DNA of 20,360 nucleotides from Deltaproteobacteria bacterium (GTDB lineage Bacteria > Desulfobacterota > GWC2-55-46 > JAUVFY01), in assembly GCA_030594025.1 (NCBI GenBank), contig JAUVFY010000004.1, forward strand, positions 1-20,360, in the 5' to 3' direction. The notes beneath the pieces were generated by a model, which was not told the DNA's origin, did not search any database, and worked only from the letters and a program-made list of their open reading frames with translations. The translations under genes and the position numbers were made by a program. Positions 1 to 7,939 of this stretch are shown here, one piece after another. Each line of letters begins with the position of its first letter. The first letter of the stretch is position 1.

Positions 1-504
1 CGAGAAATCTTTAATCGCCGAGCTTATGACGGAGGTTTTGAAACCCTTGCCCATTAAGTGTCTCATGGCCTTAAGGGTAAGCTCCTTTCCACCTTTATCG
101 ATTTTGGCCCGGTACTTCCTTGACCACTTCTCCAAGGCCTTTTGTGCGGCTTGCTTTTCCTGGTCCTCATCCACCTCGCTGAGGACCTTTTTTACGGTCT
201 CCGGGCTTATCCCTTTGGTTTTAAGGTCAAAAGCTATCTTTACCGTGCCCCAGTTCATTGTACGCAGCCTTGAACTGGCCCTTTCCCTGGCAAAGACCTC
301 ATCGTTCAGATATCCGGCGTCGGTAAGCCAATGAACGGTTCGCTTTATCTCGTAAGAAACAAAACCCTTTGCTTGGAGTTTTTCCTCAAGCTCTTTAGTG
401 CTCCTTGCCCTGTAGGAGAGTAGGTTCAGCGCTTCTCGCCTGGCATCGGGGCCCTGCCCCCCTGGGGCGGCGGCCCGGCTTTTTTCCCTGCCTCTTGGAC
501 TCAA
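1..504 (-). CDS. recX: Regulatory protein RecX, C-terminus cut by window edge
   Basis: RecX binds RecA filaments and modulates recombinase activity in the cytoplasm. The visible 168 codons are all helical, charged three-helix repeats of RecX type: an ALNLLSYRARSTKELEEKL segment (about residues 26-44), a GYLNDEVFARERASSRL segment (about 63-79), then a GISPETVKKVLSE segment. The frame is open to base 1, so the C-terminal end lies outside the window. There is no ATG in this frame after the upstream in-frame TAG, so I place the start at the TTG at 504. An AAGG lies about a dozen bases upstream, a weak ribosome site. The first 22 residues are Arg/Ala/Gly-rich and unconserved in character. The gene follows pilT by 96 bases and belongs to the recA neighbourhood. 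Identity is from sequence character and context; the exact start is uncertain. Confidence 0.88.
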   Translation of the reverse strand, partial: MSPRGREKSRAAAPGGQGPDARREALNLLSYRARSTKELEEKLQAKGFVSYEIKRTVHWLTDAGYLNDEVFARERASSRLRTMNWGTVKIAFDLKTKGISPETVKKVLSEVDEDQEKQAAQKALEKWSRKYRAKIDKGGKELTLKAMRHLMGKGFKTSVISSAIKDFS

Positions 505-600
505 AATTTTACAATGGCCTTGGCGCTAACCCCTGCCGAAGGTCTTTGTTAAAGAAATAAAGGATACAGGCGTATTAGTTCCATGCCGGTTCGCGCCCGG

Positions 601-1764
601 CTAAAAGCGCTCTATTTCGGGGGGAGGACCGCCTTCGCCACCTTCTTCTTCCTCTTCGTATTCCTTCCACGTTGCGTCACTAACGCCTGTTATACCCTTG
701 ACCTTCAAGGCAAAGTCGTCGGGGTTGCTCGCCTGCCTCAAAGATTCTTCGTAGGATATAAGGCCCTTGTTGAGGAGTTCCATGAGGGACTGGTCGAAGG
801 TCTGCATGCTGTAAGTGGTATGACCCTTGGCGATTGCGTCGGGTATATCCTTGGTCTTTTCCTTGTCTTCGATACATTCACGTATCCTGGCTGTGGATAT
901 GAGCACCTCCACCGCCGGGACCCTGCCTTTACCGTCCTTTGTGGGCATGAGCCTCTGGGATATTATGGACTTAGTAACCCCGGCAAGCTGAATTCTCACC
1001 TGCTTTTGCTGATAGGGCGGGAAGACCGAAACTATACGGTTTATGGTCTCCATTGCATCGATCGTGTGCAGCGTTGAAAGGACCAAGTGCCCGGTTTCGG
1101 CCGCGGTTACGGCGATCTCTATCGTCTCAAGGTCCCTCATCTCTCCAACCATTATTACGTCCGGGTCCTGCCTGAGCGCACCCCTGAGGGCCTCGGCGAA
1201 GCTCGTGGTGTCAACTCCTATCTCCCGCTGGTTTATAATGCTTCTTTTGTCCTTGTGCAGGAACTCTATAGGGTCCTCTACGGATATGATGTTACAGGAC
1301 CTGTGGTTGTTTATGCGGTTCATGACCGCCGAAAGGGTGGTGGACTTGCCGCTCCCCGTAATGCCTGTTACCATCACCAGGCCCCGCATCTCGTTGGATA
1401 TCTTTTCCAGGACCCTCGGCAGGTGGAGCTCTTCAAAGTTCTTGAGTATCATCGGGATGACCCTCAAGACGATGCCCATGGCACCCCTTTGCTGGAATAT
1501 GTTCACCCTGAACCTTCCGAGACCCGGCACGCTATAGGCTATGTCAACCTGGTGGCTCTTCTTGAAGCTCTCCTTCTGCACGTCGTTCATGAGCCTCATG
1601 GCAACCTTCGCCACGTCGTCGGGTGCCAGCCTTGCGTGGTTCTTTACCGGCACGAGGTGTCCGTATATCCTCAGTATGGGAGGGAGACCCGCCTTGATGT
1701 GTACGTCAGAGGCGTTCTCCTTTACTGCAAGGTTCAGTATGGAGCTTAAATCAAACTCTGCCAT
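601..1764 (-). CDS. pilT: PilT-type type IV pilus retraction ATPase
   Basis: A 387-residue secretion/retraction ATPase of the GspE/PilT family, which powers pilus depolymerisation at the inner-membrane base of type IV pili. The N-terminal domain covers about residues 1-100. The Walker A motif GITGSGKST is at 134-142, the Asp box VEDPIEF at 162-168, the Walker B segment around DVIMVGEMRD (202-211) and the His box TGHLVLSTLHT (224-234). The region where canonical PilT carries AIRNLIRE reads ARIRECIED (292-300), so this may be a PilT-like paralogue rather than the main retraction motor. The protein ends in an acidic, Gly/Pro-rich tail from about 369. The ATG at 1764 is five bases past the recA stop. 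Its GGAGG lies inside the last recA codons, so translation is probably coupled to recA. Confidence 0.93.
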   Translation of the reverse strand: MAEFDLSSILNLAVKENASDVHIKAGLPPILRIYGHLVPVKNHARLAPDDVAKVAMRLMNDVQKESFKKSHQVDIAYSVPGLGRFRVNIFQQRGAMGIVLRVIPMILKNFEELHLPRVLEKISNEMRGLVMVTGITGSGKSTTLSAVMNRINNHRSCNIISVEDPIEFLHKDKRSIINQREIGVDTTSFAEALRGALRQDPDVIMVGEMRDLETIEIAVTAAETGHLVLSTLHTIDAMETINRIVSVFPPYQQKQVRIQLAGVTKSIISQRLMPTKDGKGRVPAVEVLISTARIRECIEDKEKTKDIPDAIAKGHTTYSMQTFDQSLMELLNKGLISYEESLRQASNPDDFALKVKGITGVSDATWKEYEEEEEGGEGGPPPEIERF

Positions 1765-1769
1765 AGCCC

Positions 1770-2789
1770 TTATTCCTCCGGCTTATTTTTTAACCCGAAG
1801 TTGCCCAGCACCTTGGCTTCTATCTCAGCGGCCGCCTCCGGGTGTTCCTTTAGGAAGAGCCTCGCGGCATCCCTGCCCTGACCGATCCTCTCGCCGTTGT
1901 AAGAGTACCATGCGCCGCTTTTCTCTACGAGGTTTAGCTTTGAGCCGAGATCAAGGAGGTCTCCTTCCTTGGAGATCCCCTCGCTAAACAGCATATCGAA
2001 TTCCGCGTCCTTGAAGGGTGGGGCGAGTTTGTTTTTGACTACCCTTACGCGCGTTCTGTTGCCGATGACCGAGTCGGCCTTCTTTATCTGGCCGATCTTT
2101 CGGATATCCAGCCTCACCGAGGAGTAGAACTTCAGAGCGTTACCTCCGGTCGTCGTCTCCGGGTTTCCGAAAAAAACACCTATCTTGTGCCTTATCTGGT
2201 TTATAAAGATCATGCAGGTGTTGCTCTTGGATATCGTGGCGGTGAGTTTGCGTAAGGCCTGGCTCATGAGGCGGGCCTGCAGCCCCATATGGGCATCTCC
2301 CATCTCCCCCTCTATCTCCGCCCTGGGTACGAGCGCGGCCACAGAGTCTATGATGATAAGGTCCACAGCACCGCTCCTTATGAGCATGTCAGCTATCTCC
2401 AGGGCCTGCTCGCCAGTGTCGGGCTGGCTAAGAAGAAGCTCATCGGCGTTCAGGCCGAGCTTTTTTGCATATTCGACGTCGAGGGCGTGTTCGGCGTCAA
2501 TAAAGGCCACCGTTCCGCCGCTTCTTTGAGCCTCGGCGGCTATATGGACGGAAAGGGTAGTTTTGCCCGAAGACTCTGGGCCGAATATCTCTACGACCCG
2601 CCCCCTTGGCACCCCGCCTATGCCGAGGGCTATGTCGAGGCTCAGAGAGCCTGTGGGTATGAAGGGCACCGCCGCAAGCGAGCCCTCCTTGCCGAGCCGC
2701 ATTATCGAGCCTTTTCCGAACTGCTTTTCTATCTGGCTCATAGCAAGCTCTATGGCCTTGTTTTTGTCCGACCTTATCTGGGTTGCCAT
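1770..2789 (-). CDS. recA: Recombinase A
   Basis: RecA is the ATP-dependent strand-exchange protein of homologous recombination and co-protease of the SOS response. The 339 residues are normal for the family. Clear signatures are the N-terminal KAIELAMSQIEKQFGKGSIMRL, the Walker A motif GPESSGKTT (70-78), the Walker B stretch VDLIIIDSVAALVPRAEIEGE, loop 2 around FINQIRHKIGVFFGNPETT, and the GGNALKFYSSVRLDIR block. The start is the ATG at 2789, preceded by a strong AAGGAGG about seven bases upstream. Only 53 bases separate it from thpR. I see no LexA-like operator (neither a CTGT-N8-ACAG type nor a GAAC-N4-GTTC type) in that gap. The gene is therefore probably read mainly from upstream, unless a promoter lies inside thpR or pncC. 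Confidence 0.98.
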   Translation of the reverse strand: MATQIRSDKNKAIELAMSQIEKQFGKGSIMRLGKEGSLAAVPFIPTGSLSLDIALGIGGVPRGRVVEIFGPESSGKTTLSVHIAAEAQRSGGTVAFIDAEHALDVEYAKKLGLNADELLLSQPDTGEQALEIADMLIRSGAVDLIIIDSVAALVPRAEIEGEMGDAHMGLQARLMSQALRKLTATISKSNTCMIFINQIRHKIGVFFGNPETTTGGNALKFYSSVRLDIRKIGQIKKADSVIGNRTRVRVVKNKLAPPFKDAEFDMLFSEGISKEGDLLDLGSKLNLVEKSGAWYSYNGERIGQGRDAARLFLKEHPEAAAEIEAKVLGNFGLKNKPEE

Positions 2790-2842
2790 CTATGATCCTC
2801 CTTTCGTTGCCGCAAAGACGAAGCATTTAAATTTACCGGGAG

Positions 2843-3418
2843 TTACCTCGAACCCTCTTTGAGGCTTATGCGTTTAAGCTTGGAATGTTCTGCTCCCCCG
2901 GGACTGAGTTTGCTCTTGAACAATATGAATTCATCCGCTAAAAAGCTTACCCCGAGGTCGCCTTTTATATCTCTTGTCCGTTGGGCGAGCCTCCGAGCCT
3001 CATCCCTCGTTTTTACCCTTAAGAGCGTCAGGTGTGGATGAAAAGGGCGTCTTTCCTTTTCAAAGCCGATTTTGTATAGCTCTTCCTCGATATTTTTATA
3101 AAGACGCTTTAACTCATCGCTTTCCGCCATCCCGACCCAGATGACCCTCGGCGATTTGAGGTTGGGGAAGGCGCCGAGACCTCCTACGGTGACGGTAAAA
3201 GGTTTGATGCCCTCGCGGGCCCTGTCCAGTGCACTACCGATGGGCTCAATCTTTTCAGCCTCTATATACCCGAGGAACTTTAAAGTGAGGTGAATGTTTT
3301 TCGCCTTTACCCGGGATATGCCCTCATGGCCCTCTCCCAAGTCCTGCCGAAGGGTGTTTATCTTTTCCTTGATTTCATCGGGTATTTCTATCGCTATAAA
3401 GGTCCTTATCTTTTCCAA
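2843..3418 (-). CDS. thpR: RNA 2',3'-cyclic phosphodiesterase (2H family)
   Basis: A 191-residue member of the 2H phosphoesterase superfamily (ThpR/LigT). Members hydrolyse RNA 2',3'-cyclic phosphate ends and can act as 2'-5' RNA ligases in vitro. Both catalytic HxTx motifs are visible: HLTL at 43-46 inside NIHLTLKFLG, and HLTL at 129-132 inside FHPHLTLLR. The N-terminus EKIRTFIAIEIP is typical. The start is a TTG at 3418; there is no nearby ATG and no clear Shine-Dalgarno sequence, so it may be translated by coupling to pncC, whose stop is 23 bases upstream. The position between a CinA-type gene and recA recurs in several bacterial groups. The RNA substrate in this organism cannot be read from the sequence. 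Confidence 0.93.
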   Translation of the reverse strand: MEKIRTFIAIEIPDEIKEKINTLRQDLGEGHEGISRVKAKNIHLTLKFLGYIEAEKIEPIGSALDRAREGIKPFTVTVGGLGAFPNLKSPRVIWVGMAESDELKRLYKNIEEELYKIGFEKERRPFHPHLTLLRVKTRDEARRLAQRTRDIKGDLGVSFLADEFILFKSKLSPGGAEHSKLKRISLKEGSR

Positions 3419-3441
3419 TTTTAAGTTTTACGGGGAATCTG

Positions 3442-3984
3442 TCAACCCAAAAATCTTTTGATAACGTTGAGGGCCTCCGTGGCCGCCTGTTTCTTTATGG
3501 ACTTACGCGTCCCCGAAAGGAGAAGTTTCTTGGTGTACACCTTGGTGTCCCTGGCAAGGGCTATAAACACCGTGCCAACGGGTTTTCTCACGGTTCCGCC
3601 CGCAGGACCGGCTATGCCTGTTATAGCCACCCCCACGTCGGTTTTGAGCCTCTTCATAACGCCGCTGGCCATCTCCGAGGCAGTCTTGCTTGAGACGGCT
3701 CCGTGGGTTTTAAGGGTTGCGGCCGCCACACCCAGGAAGCGTTTCTTCGCTTCGTTGCTGTACGCGACGACACCTCCTGCAAACCAGTCGGAGCTGCCAG
3801 GGACATTCGTTATCATGTGGCCCAGAAGCCCGCCGGTACAGGATTCGGCGATTGCCAGCCTGAGCCCCCGTTGTTTAAGTGCTCTGCCCGCGGAGACCTC
3901 CGGTCTTGCCATCATTAAAAATAATTTTTTTCGGTCCTTAACGTATAGGAGGAGGTTTTTAACCTCCTTATCCCTGGGTAACAC
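3442..3984 (-). CDS. pncC: CinA C-terminal / nicotinamide-nucleotide amidase (PncC-like)
   Basis: A stand-alone CinA C-terminal domain. In this family PncC deamidates nicotinamide mononucleotide to nicotinate mononucleotide in pyridine nucleotide recycling. Conserved blocks are AIAESCTGGLLGHMITNVPGS (including the catalytic-type Ser-Cys-Thr-Gly-Gly), VVAYSNEAKKRFLGV, VSSKTASEMA, and AITGIAGPAGG followed by KPVGTVFIAL. The N-terminal CinA (MoCF-like) domain is absent, as in E. coli PncC. The reported start is a GTG at 3984, one base past the pgpA stop, with AGGG about six bases upstream. An ATG pair at 3915/3912 would give a length closer to other PncC proteins (about 157 residues) but has no well-spaced ribosome site. 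The function is well supported; the start is not settled. Confidence 0.9.
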   Translation of the reverse strand: MLPRDKEVKNLLLYVKDRKKLFLMMARPEVSAGRALKQRGLRLAIAESCTGGLLGHMITNVPGSSDWFAGGVVAYSNEAKKRFLGVAAATLKTHGAVSSKTASEMASGVMKRLKTDVGVAITGIAGPAGGTVRKPVGTVFIALARDTKVYTKKLLLSGTRKSIKKQAATEALNVIKRFLG

Positions 3985-3985
3985 T

Positions 3986-4444
3986 TTAACCCTGTACGAG
4001 CCTGATTAAAACCTGTGTTGCCACGTTGGCGTATATACCCGCCACAATGTCATCGAGTACTATCCCCGCCCCGCCTTCGAGCCATCTGTCTATATGGCCC
4101 GCGGGGAAGGGTTTAAGGATATCAAAAAACCTGAAAAGAATAAAGACCAATATTGCGTTAAAAAGGCTGAAGGGCAGGAGATAGGCGGCTACACCGAAAC
4201 CCATGATTTCGTCACAAACTATGGGTGAGGGGTCTTTACCTCCGAGGATCCGCCTTGCCTCCGAGGCCACTAATATTGAGAGCGCTGTGCCGGCTATAAG
4301 TACCAGAGCGCCCTCGTTGGGCCTGAGCGTGGAGATGAAATAGTATAGGCCCAGACCCCAGAGCGAGCCCACAGTTCCCGGTACAAGTGGCGAGTAGCCC
4401 GCATAGGCCCCGGTTGCAAGGAAGATTATGAGCGGTCTTTTCAT
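3986..4444 (-). CDS. pgpA: Phosphatidylglycerophosphatase A
   Basis: PgpA removes the phosphate from phosphatidylglycerophosphate to give phosphatidylglycerol at the inner membrane. The 152-residue protein has the expected hydrophobic segments and the acidic active-site motifs: an SPIVCDEIMGF segment (about residues 73-83), RFFDILKPFPA (about 105-115) and GAGIVLDDIVAGIYAN (about 126-141). The Asp residues of these three motifs are typical of the Mg2+-dependent PgpA family. The ATG at 4444 lies ten bases past the rodA stop, with no strong Shine-Dalgarno sequence. It sits next to the envelope genes, in keeping with a membrane-synthesis role, and runs directly into pncC. Confidence 0.93.
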   Translation of the reverse strand: MKRPLIIFLATGAYAGYSPLVPGTVGSLWGLGLYYFISTLRPNEGALVLIAGTALSILVASEARRILGGKDPSPIVCDEIMGFGVAAYLLPFSLFNAILVFILFRFFDILKPFPAGHIDRWLEGGAGIVLDDIVAGIYANVATQVLIRLVQG

Positions 4445-4454
4445 CCCGGTACGG

Positions 4455-5546
4455 TTAAAAGATGAAACGTCGCATACCGATGTTAACGAGGATGGCGATG
4501 CTTATGAGTGATGTAAGCAGAAATGAACCGCCGTAGCTTAAAAAGGGCAGTGGGACGCCCACCACGGGTAAAAGCCCCGAAGTCATCCCTAGATTTATTA
4601 CCGCGTGCAAGAAAAGCATCGAGGTCAACCCGAGGGCGACCAGAAAGCCGAACCTGTCCTTGGAGTTTTTGGCGGTATTGAGCCCGCGCAATATCAGTAT
4701 CAGGAAAAGGGCAAGCACCGTAAAGGAGCCCACAATACCCCATTCCTCGGCCACTATGGGGAATATAAAGTCTGTGTAGTGTTCCGGGAGGAACATGAGG
4801 CTGCCCTGGGTCCCCTTTGTAAAGCCCTTGCCCAGGAGCCCCCCGGAGCCTATCGCGATCTTCGATTGCAGCACGTGGTAGCCGGATCCCAGTGGGTCAG
4901 AGGCGGGGTCCAGAAAGCTCAAAAGCCTAGCCTTCTGGTAGTGTTTAAGTGACATCCAGCCCAGGGGGATGGCCGGGGTAAAGGCCAGTACCAGACCCAT
5001 AATGGTCCTCATTCTTACCTTTACCGTTAGCATCATGGAGCAGAATATAAGAAAGAATATGAGAGCTGTGCCGAGGTCCGGCCCCTTGACCACCAGGAAA
5101 AAGGGTATCAAGAGCAATATGACCGGTATTACAAGCCCCTTTAAATCCAGGCCCTTGCGGGGTATATTCCTTGTGCTCAGGTACCTTGCAAGGGCGACGA
5201 TGAAGGCGATCTTTGCGAACTCCGAGGGCTGAAAGGTTACAAACCCCAGTGACAGCCACCTCTTTGCACCGGCCACGGGATGGCCCAGAAGGAGCGTTAC
5301 AACGAGCAGCAGTACCGCAAAGCCGAATATGTGATAGGCGAACCGTCCGAGAAGAGAGTAGTCCACGACTATAACCAGTAGCATTAAGGCTGCTCCTATC
5401 GAAAGCCACCAGAGCTGCTTCTGGTAGACGTAAGGCACATGGTTATGCGTAGCGCTGTAGATGCTCGCAAGCCCCACGAGGGCAAGCGATACGGTAACCA
5501 TCAGAATGAGCCAGTCTATATGTGCAAAAAGCCGTCTGTCAATCAT
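4455..5546 (-). CDS. rodA: Rod shape-determining peptidoglycan polymerase RodA
   Basis: RodA is a SEDS-family glycosyltransferase that polymerises lipid II into glycan strands during side-wall growth, working with PBP2. The 363 residues match the usual length and form about ten membrane segments. SEDS signatures include GAKRWLSLGFVTFQPSEFAK (93-112), VVKGPDLGTALIFF (152-165), the extracellular-loop block LLGKGFTKGTQGSLMFLPEHYTDFIF (from about 237) with the key Asp at 259, then VVGVPLPFLSYGGS near the C-terminus. The ATG at 5546 overlaps the mrdA stop by 8 bases and has GGGAGAG in good position, so translation is coupled to PBP2, its enzymatic partner. Confidence 0.97.
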   Translation of the reverse strand: MIDRRLFAHIDWLILMVTVSLALVGLASIYSATHNHVPYVYQKQLWWLSIGAALMLLVIVVDYSLLGRFAYHIFGFAVLLLVVTLLLGHPVAGAKRWLSLGFVTFQPSEFAKIAFIVALARYLSTRNIPRKGLDLKGLVIPVILLLIPFFLVVKGPDLGTALIFFLIFCSMMLTVKVRMRTIMGLVLAFTPAIPLGWMSLKHYQKARLLSFLDPASDPLGSGYHVLQSKIAIGSGGLLGKGFTKGTQGSLMFLPEHYTDFIFPIVAEEWGIVGSFTVLALFLILILRGLNTAKNSKDRFGFLVALGLTSMLFLHAVINLGMTSGLLPVVGVPLPFLSYGGSFLLTSLISIAILVNIGMRRFIF

Positions 5547-7413
5547 GTTTCTCTCCCAGCTTAGCCACTACCTTCGGCTCCTCCGGCTCTTCTTTCAAGT
5601 ATGTCCTGAAAAGCTTAAGTGCAACCGGTGCCGCCGCGCTTGAGCCGAAGCCCCCGTGTTCCACAACGACCGCAATAGCTATCCTGGGGTCGTCATACGG
5701 TGCAAACCCCACGAACCAGGCATGGTCGCGGAGCTTATAGGGCTGGTCTTCGACATTTTTAGACCTCTCTATCATCTTTACCACCTGCGCGGTACCGGTC
5801 TTTCCGGCTATCTTCAGCCCGGCCCTTTTCATCCACCCGGCGGTACCTCCCTTTTCGGCAATAACCCCCTTAAGGGCGCCTTTAAGAAGTTCGAGCGTCT
5901 GTTTCGAGACCATGACATGAGAGTTTTCCTCAGACGAAATTTTTTTAATTACTTTACCTTCGGGGCTCTCTATCCCGATGGTGAGTTGCGGGGTATAGAG
6001 CTTGCCGCCGTTGGCTATGGCAGCATAGGCGTTTAATAATTGCAAAGGTGTGGTGAGCAGGAACCCCTGACCCACGGCTACACTTAACGTCTCACCCCTG
6101 TACCACGGTTGACCGTAAACACTTCTCTTCCATGCATCCGAGGGCACGATGCCTGATTTTTCGTTCATTAGATTTATCCCCGTTTTCCTTCCCAGGCCGA
6201 AGTTGCCGGCATAACGGGCGACCTTTTCGATTCCCACCTCAAGCCCCACCTGGTAGAAGAAGGTGTCCGCCGACTCAACAATCGCTCTGTGTACCGAGAT
6301 TTTTCCGTGTCCTTCTTCTTTCCAGTCCCGGTAGGCCCTTCCCGCGAACCAGAAAGAAGGCCCCGCGTATATCTTCGTCGTGGGCCTTATGACTTTTTCC
6401 TCAAGGGCGGCCGCCGCGGTTATGACCTTGAAAGTGGATGCAGGCGGGTACAGGCCCTGTATTGCCCTGTTCGTGAGGACCTTCAGGGGGTGATCCCTGA
6501 TGGCCTCCCAGTTTTCCTTCGAGATACCGGTGGTCAGAAGATTGGGGTCGAAAGAAGGGGTGCTTACCATGGCAAGGACCTGGCCGTTTCGGGGATCGAT
6601 GGCCACAACCGCCCCGGTCTTGTCCTTCATGGCCTCCCAGGCCGCAAGCTGTGTAGAAATGTCTATGGAGAGGCGTACGTTGTTTCCGGGGTATGGGGGG
6701 ATGCTTTTTATGGTATTTATCACACTGCCGTTCGCATCCACCTCGACCTGTTTTCCTCCGTCAACGCCCCTCAGGAAATGTTCGAGCGACACCTCGACGC
6801 CGTATTTACCAACGCTGTCGCCCGGGCCGTAAGGCTTGCCGTCGTTACCTTCGTTAAATCTCTTTATCTCTCGGCTGTTTATCTCCCCGAGGTAACCTAT
6901 GAGGTGGGCGGTAATCTCCTTGTAGGGATAGTGTCTCTTCGGGCCCACCTCAAGAAGTATCCCCGGCAGCTCGAACTTGAAGCTCTCCATCATGGACATC
7001 TCCTCCCAGGTGAGGTCCTCTTTAAGCTTTACGGGCTGGAAGGGGGGACGACCGGTGGAGTTTTCTATCTTCTCCTCGATGGTCAGGGCATCTATTTGAA
7101 CGAGCCTGGAGATGGTCTGTTTGGTCTTTTCCCAGTCCTTGACGTCCTCGGGAACTATGTACAGGTCAAAGCCGGGGCGGTTTTCTGCAAGCCTCACGCC
7201 GTTTCTGTCCGATATGAGCCCTCGCGGCGCCGGGGTACTTACAAGACGTATACGGTTGTTTTGAGACAGTTCCTTGAAGTATGGGCCTTGCATGACCTGG
7301 AGGTACCAGAACCTGAATACCAGAACAAGGAACGCGAAAAGGACGAAACCAGCTACAACGGGCAGCCTGTCCTTGAGTTCCTTAGGTTCTTTATCCCCCA
7401 TGTAATATTTCAC
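5539..7413 (-). CDS. mrdA: Penicillin-binding protein 2 (elongasome transpeptidase)
   Basis: A class B penicillin-binding protein of 624 residues that cross-links peptidoglycan during rod elongation. It has a single N-terminal membrane anchor (about 17-38), a pedestal/dimerisation domain (about 58-235) with the APRGLISDRNG block, and a periplasmic transpeptidase domain (about 260-605). Catalytic motifs are STFK at 326-329 (Ser326 nucleophile), SAD at 381-383 (SxD, as usual in PBP2), and KTG at 538-540. The C-terminal tail is short and charged. The start is a GTG at 7413 with AAGGTGG about six bases upstream; it overlaps the mreD stop (GTGA). A later in-frame ATG at 7401 lacks a ribosome site. 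Confidence 0.97.
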   Translation of the reverse strand: MKYYMGDKEPKELKDRLPVVAGFVLFAFLVLVFRFWYLQVMQGPYFKELSQNNRIRLVSTPAPRGLISDRNGVRLAENRPGFDLYIVPEDVKDWEKTKQTISRLVQIDALTIEEKIENSTGRPPFQPVKLKEDLTWEEMSMMESFKFELPGILLEVGPKRHYPYKEITAHLIGYLGEINSREIKRFNEGNDGKPYGPGDSVGKYGVEVSLEHFLRGVDGGKQVEVDANGSVINTIKSIPPYPGNNVRLSIDISTQLAAWEAMKDKTGAVVAIDPRNGQVLAMVSTPSFDPNLLTTGISKENWEAIRDHPLKVLTNRAIQGLYPPASTFKVITAAAALEEKVIRPTTKIYAGPSFWFAGRAYRDWKEEGHGKISVHRAIVESADTFFYQVGLEVGIEKVARYAGNFGLGRKTGINLMNEKSGIVPSDAWKRSVYGQPWYRGETLSVAVGQGFLLTTPLQLLNAYAAIANGGKLYTPQLTIGIESPEGKVIKKISSEENSHVMVSKQTLELLKGALKGVIAEKGGTAGWMKRAGLKIAGKTGTAQVVKMIERSKNVEDQPYKLRDHAWFVGFAPYDDPRIAIAVVVEHGGFGSSAAAPVALKLFRTYLKEEPEEPKVVAKLGEKHD

Positions 7414-7898
7414 GGTATACCACCTTTCGGTGCATGAGGTGCCTTAGACAGATTCAGCCAGGAAAAAACTGAGATAACGGCCGGTGCGAATAACCCCGTA
7501 AGCAAGACCGCCGGAAGGACGTACGCTAGAAACGGGATATGGGTGTTAAAGGAGCTGAGTATTATATATGCGGCTGTGAATTTTAAAAGCGCCATTACTG
7601 TCGCCCCTAAGGCCATCATGCCGGCGGTGGAGAAGTGTACCTTCTTGCTTAAAAGGTGCACAAGGGCGAAAACAAAGACGAGCGACAGGGAAGTGGAGCC
7701 GATTACTGCACCGCTGAATACGTCGTCAATGTATCCGAGCACAAAGCTTAAAACAACCCCCGCCAAAGAGGGCCTCGCGTATGCTATGTAAAATACTATT
7801 ATAATGGGAAGGTCCGGCAGCGGGAGCCCCTCAAAAAGTGTGCTCTTCAGTGCCAGGAAAAAAAGGGTAATGGGAAGGAATATCAGGAAGTCTCGCAT
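7410..7898 (-). CDS. mreD: Rod shape-determining membrane protein MreD
   Basis: MreD is a small polytopic inner-membrane protein of the elongasome that interacts with MreC. The 162-residue sequence is nearly all hydrophobic, with about five membrane segments and the family-like stretch PDLPIIIVFYIAYARPSLAG (about 28-47) followed by LSFVLGYIDDVFSGAVIGST, containing the conserved GYIDD turn. Sequence conservation is weak in this family, so the call leans on length, topology and its place between mreC and mrdA. The ATG at 7898 lies 41 bases past the mreC stop. No strong Shine-Dalgarno sequence is visible. Confidence 0.92.
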   Translation of the reverse strand: MRDFLIFLPITLFFLALKSTLFEGLPLPDLPIIIVFYIAYARPSLAGVVLSFVLGYIDDVFSGAVIGSTSLSLVFVFALVHLLSKKVHFSTAGMMALGATVMALLKFTAAYIILSSFNTHIPFLAYVLPAVLLTGLFAPAVISVFSWLNLSKAPHAPKGGIP

Positions 7899-7939
7899 AG
7901 GTGTTTCTAAAGGTTTTTGGCCATGAGCTTGATTCTCTT

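Noticed and set aside
553..591. Short minus-strand open frame of about 11 codons between pilT and recX that might be a leader peptide
   Set aside because: It has no ribosome site and no regulatory hairpin or meaningful residue run follows it.
1087..1749. 220-codon plus-strand open frame opposite pilT
   Set aside because: Shadow of pilT; the translation has no recognisable domain.
2790..2842. Possible LexA operator upstream of recA
   Set aside because: Neither the CTGT-N8-ACAG nor the GAAC-N4-GTTC pattern is present in the gap.
6289..7437. Long plus-strand open frame (382 codons) opposite mrdA
   Set aside because: It is antisense to a clear PBP2 gene, has no recognisable domain or ribosome site, and its composition follows the codon bias of the real gene.
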